Positions 54,972-64,000 of a stretch of DNA of 64,000 nt are shown piece after piece; position 1 is the first letter of the stretch; every line of letters starts with the position of its first letter. Location: contig CM029632.1 of NCBI GenBank assembly GCA_017311315.1, forward strand, positions 14,561,589 through 14,625,588, read 5' to 3'. The notes beneath the pieces are model-generated. The model was not told the origin of the DNA and ran no database searches. It worked only from the letters and a program-made list of their open reading frames with translations. Position numbers and translations under genes: made by a program. Origin of the DNA: Dendrocalamus latiflorus. Lineage: Eukaryota; Streptophyta; Magnoliopsida; Poales; Poaceae.

Positions 54972-57900
54972 ATGGCGACCGCGTACGGGGGGAGCTACAG
55001 GAGCCGCGACGAGGCCGACGACTTCGACGAGTTCGACCCCACGCCCTACGGCGGCGGCTACGACCTCTTCCTCACCTTCGGCCGCCCGCTCCCGCCCTCC
55101 GACGAGACCTGCTACCCCTGCTCCGCCCCCTCCACCTCCTACGACGCGCCCCACTACTCCGCCGAGGAGCCCTCCCCCTACGTCCACCACTCCAAGCCCA
55201 AGCCAGCCTACGGCTTCCGCCCCCAGCAGGAGCAGCAGCCGCAGCAGTCCTACGGAGGTGACTCCGGCTACGGATCCAAGCCCCAGCCCGCCTACGGCTT
55301 CCGCCCCCAGCAGGAGCAGCAGCAGTCCTACGGCTCCGGCTACGGGTCCAAGCCCCAGCCCACGGAGGAGGACACCTACGGATCTGGGTACGGCAGGAAG
55401 CCGCAGCAGGAGGAGAGCTACGGCTCCAGCTATGGATCCGGATACGGAAGGAAGCAGCAGCAGGAGGAGAGCTACGGGTCTGGGTATAGTAGTAAGCCGC
55501 AGGCCGTGGAGAGCTACGGGTCTGGGTACGGCTCTGTATATGGCAGCAAGCCGCAGGCGGAGGAGAGCTATGGATCTGGATACGGGACCAAGCCGCAGCA
55601 GGAGGAGAGCTACGGGTCTGGGTACGGTTCCGGCTACGGGAGGAAGCCGCAGGTGGAGCAGAGCTACGGATCGGAGTATGGGTCTGGGTACGGAAGGAAG
55701 CCGCAGGTGGAGGAGAGCTATGGATCGGGGTATGGGAGCAGGCCGCAGGGGGGAGAGGAGTATGGTAGTGGTGGGTATGGGAGGAAGACTCAGGAGGAGA
55801 GCTATGGTTCCTCGGGGTATGGCTATGGAAGGAAGACTGAGGAGGAGAGCTATGGTGGTTCTGGGTATGGATATGGGAAGAAGGCGCAGGAAGACGAAGG
55901 CACGTATGGCTCTGGTGGGTACCCTAAGCCAAAGCCGTATGGGGAGGAGACTCAGGGTTCATATGGTTACGGGTATGGAGAGGAGAAGCCCAAATATCAG
56001 AGTGGTGGGTATGAGAAGCCGAGCTATGGCGGGGGAGAGGAACACCAGGGGAGCTATGGCCGCAAGAAGCATGTAAGTTCCCGTCCCTTGTGATTGTGCT
56101 ATGTATTTGTTCACTGTGTGCAGGCTGTAATAGCTGATAACAACTTATTGAATTTGGTATGCGTAAGGAATTAGCATGTCAATCCAAAATTCAGAACTCA
56201 TGTTCTATATCACTGTATGGTAGTAAAGAAATGGCTTGTAAGAAAATTTTTCTGATATCATATAGGATTTAGATGTTGAAAAAAGTTTATCTACAGATTA
56301 TAATGTTGCTTGCAGGAACAAGCTATATTTGGCTGATTTATCGTTAAGCGCTAGTTAGTGCTCAGTGGACTTGAGATCTAAAGTATGTAGTTCCCAGAAG
56401 CACGTTTATAATTTCTGTATATTTGATAATACCGATTGATTTTTTTATAATACTTTTGTGTTGTGCAAATTCATTGATTCTTAAATATTGATATGTTTGT
56501 ACAACAATTTGGCATATGCCATAGTCATCTTATCCAAAATATGTCAGAACAGCGTAGCTAAATAAAATATCACTAATGGTCATTCATTTAGATTAAACAC
56601 CCAATAAGAAATTAAGAATGCAACTTTATGCTAGAGTCATGGTCATCTATGAGTGCTATATGTACATTTGATAATCTGTGTCTTTTGAGTATATGTAAGG
56701 TCTGTAAATTTAAATTGAACAAAGTACATTTCAGTACAGCTTGATGAATTGGCTATTCAAGTCATGCAAGAATTAATGAAAACTAGGAACAGGATTATTT
56801 TTCCTCGGTTCACTTGTACTGTTAGTAAATTTTCTTGTACCCCTTGTTTCTTGCATATTGTTTTTTTGTTGTTTTGGCCCGGCCAGCCAAGGATGGTTGA
56901 CGAGATTGTATTAAGATGAGGAGAAAAGGGAAATACAAGAGAATGACAGCAAGGCTGTCATCAACAAACACAACACTTTTGCAATGGAACTACACAACAT
57001 AACAACATAAAGAAAAGATCAAATCCTTGCAGGGCTTAGCACACCGGATAAGGTAGTCCTACCAGACAAGCCCCGCTAGTTCTCGATGTGCGCTGGCCCA
57101 TCCTTGCTTCGCTGTGTCCCCTTGAAGAGACCAGTATTCTGCCAAGTCCTTAGCTCCTCTTTGATCAACCACAGCAGTTTCCCTGGTGTCTTTTGCTCAG
57201 AACTGAAAACCCTTGCATTCCTTTCTTTCCAAATGAGCCAAAGCACAAGAATGACGAGAGAGTTGAAAGCCTTACAGAATTTCTTAGCAAAGCTCTTCCG
57301 GAACAAGTACCACCAAGACTCCCAAGTCAGGTTCATTTGCCATGATAACCGGAACGGGACATTGATCCAATCCTGGACGAGAGTCCAAACCTGTTGGGTA
57401 TATGCGCAGCAGAGGAAAAGGTGGGGGCATGTTTCCTTGGCCGCCGAGCACATGATGTATGATGGCTGGTGAGGCCACCCGCGTTTTTGCAGATTATCAG
57501 CCGTCAAGCATCAACCATGTACTGCCAACCACAGAAAGAATTTGCAGCGACCTGGCGCTGCAGCTTTCGAGATGGTTTTTCCACAGGTTGGTCTTGTTTT
57601 GGCCATGAAGAAAAGGTTGTAGGCTGAGGAAGCTGAGTATTGACCCGATCGGGAAGCCAACCAACCGACGGTATCTTCAATACCTGGATCAAGAGCAACC
57701 TGCGAGAGCATGTCCCACAGATTCGAGTACTCCACCAAAGTTTGGAGAGACAAACTCCCCTTGATATCTCTGATCTAACGTCGCTGAATTAAGGTGGCTG
57801 CTACAGTGATGCTAGAATCTCTCACATGGCTGTCTAGCGCTGGTGAAAAGGAGCTGATTGGACCCACTGGCAACCAATTAGAACGTCAAAAATCCGCCCT

Positions 57901-58603
57901 CTTCCCATCCCCCAACTGCACTTTTCCTACAGCCTGAAAAATAAGGCCCACCTCCTTGTCACGAGGTTGCCTTTGAGAGTGTCCAGGGCTTGTGCTCTGT
58001 TTCCAGCGGAGCCACGGCCACCAGAGTCGCAGAGACACACCTAGCGAATGCAAGTCTTTTGACACCTAGACCGCTGTTACTAGCGAATGCAAGTCTTTTG
58101 ACACCTAGGCCGCCATTAGTTACTGGCATGCAGACCTTATCCCAGGCCACAAGGCAATGACCACTACTAATATCCTCCTGCCCTTTCCACAAGAAACCTC
58201 TGCATTTTCTTTCGATTAACTTGATGGCCGGCTGCAGCAACTCCATCATCGTCAAGAAAAACACTGGGAGCGCCATAAGAACTGAGTTCAATAAAACCAG
58301 CCTCCCACCTGGAGAAAGAAGATTCGGTTTCCAACCAGCTAGCTTTTTGGAATACCTGTCTAAGAGGGGCTGCAGCTCTGGGCAAGAGTACTTTTAGTGC
58401 ATTTCTTGAACAGGCCAAACTTTCTGTTTCGAATGCTGACACAAATGCCAAAAAAATGCAATCTCCTAGTGTTAAAAATAGGTCTTCGTCATTAGCCCTA
58501 AATATTTATTGCTGCTGTTTTGCAGGATGACGACGACTCTGATACTGAAAAGAAGAAACATTACCAGAAGCACCACCATCGTCGCCACGAGTACGATGAC
58601 TAA
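54972..58603 (+). CDS. Disordered Gly/Tyr-rich protein, At5g39570/PLDRP1-like, 2 exons
   Basis: Exon 1 (54972-56072) and exon 2 (58526-58603) join in phase to 392 residues. The N-terminus has the family signature DDFDEFDPTPYGGGYDLFLT followed by FGRPLPPSDETCYP. The centre (about 65-345) is a tandem array of YGSGYGSKPQ(x)EES-type units. The C-terminus is acidic then His/Lys-rich (DDDDSDTEKKKHYQKHHH) and ends HEYDD. This layout matches Arabidopsis At5g39570 (PLDRP1), described as an intrinsically disordered phosphatidic-acid-binding protein linked to phospholipase D and drought response; the function here is inferred from that likeness. The frame is intact and splice sites are GT-AG. The 2.45 kb intron carries a LINE fragment. 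Confidence 0.88.
56073..56860 (+). other. 5' part of the PLDRP1-like intron
   Basis: AT-rich intron sequence starting with the GTAAGT donor. No frame or repeat of note is visible before the LINE fragment begins at about 56861. Confidence 0.6.
56861..58450 (-). mobile_element. 5'-truncated LINE (L1 type) in the PLDRP1-like intron
   Basis: Minus-strand frames at 57076-57507 and 57504-57753 encode the zf-RVT segment found after the reverse transcriptase of plant L1-type LINEs (WDMLSQVALDPG; CKFFLWLAVHG; HLFLCCAYTQQVWTLVQDW; LWLIWKERNARVF). The frame at 57959-58291 holds the end of the reverse transcriptase region (NSVLMALPVFFLT, then RKCRGFLWKG). A T-run at 56861-56867 is the element's A-tail. 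The 5' end is cut at about 58450. Several frameshifts make it inactive. A 38-bp direct duplication lies at about 58036-58112. I could not define target duplications. Confidence 0.82.
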
Positions 58604-58990
58604 GCATCCATTTCGATCTTGGTCTGCTGCTTCCACCTCTATATCTAGTTACTGCGTGAATAAAAATGGGGCCTTGCTTGCCTTCTGGACACTGGATCGT
58701 TATTCGCTTCTGTGAATTTGTATGACTTCGTCCCTGAGTGGTGCTATGTGCGTGGTTTATATGTTTGGAGTACTATCTATCTAATTTGTATGTTTGAGCG
58801 ATTTGTTAATGCACACGGTATGTTTGCTGTGTCTGAAACTGGATTCTACTCTATTTTCTTCATCTTGCTGCTGTTTTCTTCCAACTATCTGAACTTGTCG
58901 GGCATGACCCCCCTGGCCGAATCTTGAATCTTGTCCTGTGTATTTCCTTGGCGCTGTTGCTTCGACTAGGCAGCGTTACTTGTAGTATAA
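58604..58990 (+). other. 3' untranslated region and flank of the PLDRP1-like gene
   Basis: T-rich sequence directly after the stop codon, without coding content. It includes a repeated phrase TGTTGCTTCGACTAGGC (about 58956 and 58994) that belongs to the edge of the next inverted-repeat element. Confidence 0.5.
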
Positions 58991-60060
58991 GTGCTGTTGC
59001 TTCGACTAGGCGGCGTTATTTTTAGCTTATGCTATAGTAACTAGCTTTTAAATAAAGTGTCTTTTTAAAATGAAATTTATAAATTAATTTTAGTAAATAT
59101 TATATCGATTTTAGCTATAACGGTTAAAATTGTAAATGAGTCTTTTTCTATACTGTCTTGAATAGTTAGAATTTAAAATTTTAAACCATAAATGACAGCT
59201 GCATTGTTGATTTGAGCGTTGTTTGGGCTCATTGTCCTGAAAGCTAGGAAGGAGCCGACAGGGCGTGATGCATAACAGCTCACCGTTTGCTTAATTTCTT
59301 TATCTATAGGGGATTCCGCCGTTGAAATAGTGCAGTGTTGAAACTTGAAAGATGCGGTGCATTCCAGCGTAACACTAACTATATTAAACCTGAGGAATTC
59401 TCGCCACTAGCGTGCCACCTCACATAAATGTGAAAAGACCTTTTTTTCGTAATTATACATAGGTCCTTAGTTTCTACATATGGATTCTTATTTTTTACGT
59501 ATAGGTCCTTATTTCTCAAAAACCCTCTGTTGTCTGATCACCCCACTGGCAAGATCTATCGCCTTAGCGCCAAGCTTCATGTGTTCTCGCGAATCTTCGT
59601 GGCGCTTTCCTCGTGGCACATTGCTTTCCTGCTGGCACACCGCAATTACCTTCTCTGCAGCACTCGTTGTCTCACTCTCTCCCCAGATCTACTCCTCTTG
59701 CTCTCCACCGGAGCCGGTTGCTCCGCCTCTGCCAGTCAAGCACTTGGACCACGGCCACATTCTGGCCCTTCAACCATGCTTCGACCACGGCCCTCCTTCG
59801 ACCCTGGCCAACCCTTCAACCACAGTCGGCTCTTCGACCATGGCCCTCTTTCGACAACGGCCCTCCCTCGACCAAGGCCGGCTCTTTGACCACACTTTGA
59901 CCACGGCCGGTCTTCGACCACAATCGGCATTTCCACTAGTAGATCCCATTTTGAAAAGACACTCCGTTTAAAAGCTAGTTACTATAGAAAAGCCAAAAGC
60001 TGCAAAAGAACAGGCCTGTAACAGGTTGTCGTAAACAAGCTAGTCGAAGCCAGGCTAGTT
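58990..60060. mobile_element. Inverted-repeat element containing a minisatellite patch
   Basis: The segments 59031-59072 and 59947-59987 are inverted copies of about 42 bases (GCTATAGTAACTAGCTTTTA and its complement), and a shorter match (CTTCGACTAG / CTAGTCGAAG) lies further out near 59000 and 60040. Between them is a GC-rich stretch with the GAC-rich minisatellite units (about 59740-59930). I find no transposase, and the exact ends and target site are unresolved, so the superfamily is open. Confidence 0.45.
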
Positions 60061-61259
60061 GCAGTAGAGTTTACGACCACAGGGTGGTCGTAAAACGGCT
60101 TACGACTATGTCATGTTTGTAGAAAAACTTATGATCATGAAGCGGTCATAGAAAGACATATGACCATGGAGTGCTCATGGAAGGGCTCACAACCACATGG
60201 TTATGCCTCTCCCTTATGAATATAAGGGGTATATTCAAGGAGTGTAATGACATAATAATACTATTTATAGATAAATAATAAATTGAGGATTATAATATCC
60301 TCGTTAGATGCCATCACAACCAAAGCCTCACCCTGGTAGCACCGAAGTTTTTTGGCCAAGTCAAAGGTGCCCTCACGTGGATCCCTCAGGCCTCGTGCCT
60401 CACATAGCATATATCAAGTCAAAACTTAGTTAAATATTCAGCTCATGCATTCTTGTCAAGCCAAAATATGACCAAGTCTTTGGCGCCCTACAGAAGCACC
60501 CTACTAAGTGCACGTCAAAAATGCTTTCAACGTACTGCAGCAAGCATATTTCATCAACAAGACCTCTGCACTCCTCTTTGCCCCTCGGACACCCTTCAAG
60601 GCACATAAGGAACAAGGGGATATTGTTGAGGAATCCTACCACCTCCTGTCTAAAATGTTCTATACTTTGACAAGTCTGTAGAAAAGGCCCATGTGAGCAC
60701 CTTGTCCCGCTGGTCCACGTGCCCTAGTGCCCCGTGTGCTCCACATGCTTCGCATGCCCCCAACGTCTCGACGCCCCACATGCTTCACGTGCCCCGGTGC
60801 CCCGGCAGCTCAGGGTCCTGACATCCTGTGCACTCCACATCCCCCAGCGTCACAATGCCTCGTGCGCTTTACATACCTTGGCGTCTTGAAGCCCATGTGC
60901 TTTACGTACCCTAGGGTCTCAACGCCATGCGCACTTCGCATGTCTTGATGCCTCGGCACCCTAGGGTCCCGACACCATGCGCGCTTCACATGCCCCGGTG
61001 TCCCATGCGCTCAACTTAGCAAAACATCTTAGCCACACCACACGCCTTGCTCTGTATATGGGCAAGTGCGGTGACCCAGAAGTCACCAAAACTACAGACG
61101 TCAACTTAACAAAACACTAGTGTTCAACAATCTATATCGGATAACGCTCCCTGCGCTCTCACCTTCTGTGTGTCTCCAGAGCTCGTGCACCCTGTGGTGT
61201 ACCGCGCCTCGCACGTGCCTCCATGTTGTTGCATTTAACATTATTGCATTTTTTTTGTT
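60061..61259. other. Repeat-rich intergenic DNA
   Basis: The left part (60070-60200) has short palindromic units such as TACGACCAC and GTGGTCGTA. From about 60690 to 61030 there is a degenerate array of phrases like CCACATGCTTCGCATGCCCC and CACGTGCCCCGGTG, with spacing of some 30-50 bases. Frames here are translated repeat. I see no gene. Confidence 0.45.
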
Positions 61260-62797
61260 GTAGGTATGTAAATAATCAAGGCAAGGTTGTGGAACAATTT
61301 CTTGCTCTAAAACATATCACTGATACTATATCTGATGCACTAAAGGGAGATTTGGTTGGTCTTCTTGGTAAGTATAAGTTATCCATTTCCAGGCTATGAG
61401 GGCAAGGATATGATAGAGCTTCGTATATGATAGATGACTTTAATGGCTTAAAGAGAAAGATTCTAGATGAAAATACATATGCTTTCTATATCTATTATTT
61501 TGCCCACCAATTGCAATTAGTGGTTGTTTCTGTTGCTAGTTGTTGCTCATCTATGCATGATTTCTTCAAGTATGTCTCCTTGATTGTGACAACGACAAGT
61601 CCATCTTGCAAGAGGATGGATGCATTGCAAGAGGAAGGATGCATTGACGGGAAGCATGGGAAGCATTGCTTACCATTACAAATGAGCTTTCACATGTCAT
61701 ACAAAGAAAGGATATAAATATTGTTCATGCCATTGAATTAATTGATGATGTTCAAACTCGGTTGGCTATCATGAGAGATAATGGATGGGAAGACTTCTTT
61801 GATGAGATCCAACAATTTTGTGCCGTCAAAGGTATTTTGGCGCCAAATATATATGATGAAATACTAGTTATCGGTCGTTCAAGGTTTCAAGTGTTTACTA
61901 TCACTAGTCTTCATTATTATTATGCCGAGCTTTTCTACATTGTTGTTGACCAAATCTGTGTTGAGATCAACCATCGATTTGGTGAAGCATCTCTAGAGAT
62001 ACTAGTATGCTTCTCCTGTCTTGATCCAAAGAACTCTTTTTGTAAGTTTGATATTAGAAAGCTTGCTCGACTTGCTAACATATATGACGTAGATTTTTCT
62101 AATGGTGATCATGCAATTATAAGGGACCAACTTGAGACTTACATTCTTCACGTGAGAAGACAGCAATGCTACCTTTGGTATTTGCAAAGATCTTGCAAGT
62201 TTAGGTACAAAGATGGTTGAAACTCAAAAATATTTGGTCTTTCTATTGATTTACAAACTCATTGAGTTGACATTGCTATTGCCGGTGTCAACAACATCTG
62301 TTGAAAGAGCCTTTTCAGCAATGAAAATTATCAAGTCTAAATTGCTCAACAAGATCACCGATGATTAGTTCAATGACTTGATGGTTACACTGAGCAGGAG
62401 CTATTTAAAGCACTTTTCCATATTACCATTACTCAACAGTTTTGAACCCTGAAGACTTGGGAAATAAACTTGCCTCGTAGGCATGATTAGCATATTTGTG
62501 GTATGTTCCATTCTCTTCAGTGTGAATACATTACAATATTATACAAAACACTAATCTGCATATCTTTATTATGTATAATCTTTTTTGGGTCTATCATTAG
62601 TAGTGTCGTAGCATGGTACTTGTTGCCATATCTTATCATTTTATCTATCCAATTAATATGTGTATTAAATTATACTTTTAATTTTAAACTATTGCAATTA
62701 TCAACTTTACTTTTGTCATGTATATATTATCTTGTTCACGTTTATTGTCTTTGGTTAAGTCCGTTCAAGCTTCTAAATTATCCTGGCTCCACCACTG
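61260..62797 (+). pseudogene. hAT transposase remnant (ZMYM1/TTF-type family) with right terminus
   Basis: Broken plus-strand frames match plant hAT transposase-like proteins: an N-terminal part with VVEQFLALKHITDTISDALK, the FAHQLQLVVVSVAS motif, ELIDDVQTRLAIMRDNGWED, FLDPKNSF-like text, and the C-terminal dimerisation motif LPVSTTSVERAFSAMKIIKS (about 62270-62335). Stops occur at about 61398 and 62367 and frames change near 61670 and 62220. The right boundary ATCCTGGCTCCACCACTG (62780-62797) is a typical plant hAT terminus. The matching left end was not found, so the element is truncated or rearranged. Confidence 0.75.
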
Positions 62798-63938
62798 GGT
62801 GGAAGGGGACGGGTTTGTCGCGGTGAGCGCGGTGGTGGCGTGCACGGGAGCAAGGGCATTCGCCCGGGAGTGAGGTGCACCGGTGGGTGCCGCAGAGCGG
62901 GATAGAGATGTATAGCTGCCGACGGCGGTGGTCGATATGTACTGGAAGTGCGGGTGCGTCGAGGAGGCGCGGCGTGTGTTTGAGGCGCCGCCGGCGAAAG
63001 GGCTCACGTCGTGGAACTGCATGATCGGCCGTTTTGTAGTGCACGGGAGGTGCGAGGACGCTGTCAAGCTGTTCCGTCGGATGAAGAGGGAGAGCGTGGC
63101 GCCAGACGATGTCACGCTGGTAAATGTGCTCACCGCCTGCGCACACGCCGGGATGGTCAGCGAGGGTCGCCGCTATTTCGACTATTGCAGAGATACGGCA
63201 TTGAACCCAAGATGGAGCATTACGGCTGCATGACCGACCTGTTCGGGAGGGCAGGGCTGCTGGACGAAGTCAAGAAGGTGATCGACGACATGCCAATGGA
63301 GCCGGACATTGGTGTCCTTGGAGCACTCTTCGGAGCATGCAAGATCCACGGGGACGTCGATCTGGGCGAGGCGATCGGATGGCGCGCGATAGAGCTGGAT
63401 CCCCAGAACAGTGGACGCTACGTGCTGCTGGCCAACCTCCTTGCCAGCGCCGACAGGTGGGAGGACGTGGCCAAGGTCCGGCGGTTGATGGACGAACGGA
63501 ACGTGAGCAAGAGGCAGGGCGGTCCGTGATCGAAATTGGCGGCGAGGTTTTGCGAGTTCCAGTGCGGGACCCCGTGCCATCCTCAGGAAAAGGAGATATT
63601 CGCCATGGCCAAGGACATGATGAAGAGGATCAGGCTCGAGGGCTATGTGCCTGATACGAGGGACGTCCTGCACGACATTGAAGAGGAAGAGAGAGAGAGA
63701 GATGCCACTCTTGTACCACAGCGAGAAGCTGGCTATAGCCTTCGGGCTGCTGCGCACAGGCCCGGTGATACGGTGCTTGTCACGAAGACGGAAGAACCTG
63801 CGAGTCTGTAGGGATTGCCATGGGGCGACCAAGTTCGTATCTCGCGTCTTTGAACGCGAGATCGTAGTTAGGGTCAGGAACCGGTTCCACCATTTTAAGG
63901 ATGGAGTGTGTTCGCGCGTGAAGATTGTTGGTAGGTAG
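62798..63938 (+). pseudogene. PPR protein of the PLS-DYW class, 5'-truncated and frameshifted
   Basis: PLS-DYW pentatricopeptide proteins edit RNA in plastids or mitochondria. The sequence starts inside a repeat (AVSAVVACTGAR) and continues with YWKCGCVEEARRVFEAPP, GRCEDAVKLFRRMKRESVAP and VTLVNVLTACAHAGMVSEGR. A one-base slip at about 63185 leads to EPKMEHYGCMTDLFGRAGLL and the E/E+ motifs. Further slips near 63520-63550, 63690 and 63760 interrupt the DYW domain, although the deaminase-like HSEKLAIAFGLL and CRDCH signatures are still legible. The final DYW triplet is lost. The N-terminal repeats are missing because the hAT terminus abuts at 62797. Confidence 0.82.
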
Positions 63939-64000
63939 ACCTGATGCAAAAACCAGCAAGTACATGTATGTTCCTCAAGGGCTCAAGGCATTCTTACTGA
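63939..64000. other. End of window, no feature
   Basis: Sixty bases after the PPR pseudogene with no recognisable content. Confidence 0.5.

Noticed and set aside
54592..56076. 494-residue frame overlapping the PLDRP1-like exon 1
   Set aside because: It is out of phase with the conserved protein, starts inside the hAT MITE, and is a low-complexity Ser/Arg/Pro shadow.

Overview
This is a stretch of plant nuclear DNA, most likely from a grass (Poaceae). The reasons are intron-rich plant genes with GC-rich first exons, a very high load of plant transposons (Copia LTR elements, PIF/Harbinger and Tourist-like elements, Stowaway, Mutator-like and many small hAT elements), and captured gene pieces that look most like grass homologues (D-type cyclin, heterotrimeric G-alpha, ferritin). 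Species cannot be fixed from the sequence alone. Two host genes look intact. Most of the rest is mobile DNA or gene debris carried by it.

Layout. Positions 1-3200 hold no clear gene, then a Stowaway MITE (1380-1640) and a 1.3 kb Mutator-like foldback element (1654-2939, perfect 9-bp target duplication). A complete but decayed Copia element lies at 3202-10745. Next comes a head-to-tail chain of three PIF/Harbinger-type elements that share TAA target sites: an apparently coding-complete element with transposase and Myb/SANT-like protein (10763-15463), a 2.55 kb gene-capture element carrying a D-type cyclin piece and exons of a G-alpha gene (15467-18020), and a 231-bp Tourist-like MITE (18024-18254).

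From 18974 to 42596 runs one 13-exon gene for a Raf-like MAP kinase kinase kinase of the SIS8/EDR1 type. My splice model gives 1078 residues with all kinase motifs. Its introns have been inflated by a minus-strand Copia element (23825-30452, itself broken by a 1.1 kb hAT element), a small hAT element (31501-32187), an older Copia element with very short LTRs (33807-39678, itself broken by a 916-bp inverted-repeat element) and another hAT MITE (40310-40629).

From 42.6 to 54.8 kb lies gene-poor DNA: a 1.5 kb minisatellite of GAC-rich units, a hAT MITE, a Gypsy-LTR-like block flanked by direct repeats, and a foldback element that fuses pieces of a ferritin gene and a BRO1-domain (ALIX-like) gene. 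A second intact host gene at 54972-58603 encodes an intrinsically disordered Gly/Tyr-rich protein resembling At5g39570/PLDRP1; its single intron holds a 5'-truncated LINE. After it come an inverted-repeat element with a second patch of the same minisatellite, the ruins of a hAT transposase (61260-62797), and a PPR-DYW pseudogene (62798-63938) that begins exactly where the hAT terminus ends.

The genes do not form a pathway. The coherent story is repeated transposon insertion into introns and intergenic DNA, with at least two elements that have picked up and shuffled host exons.
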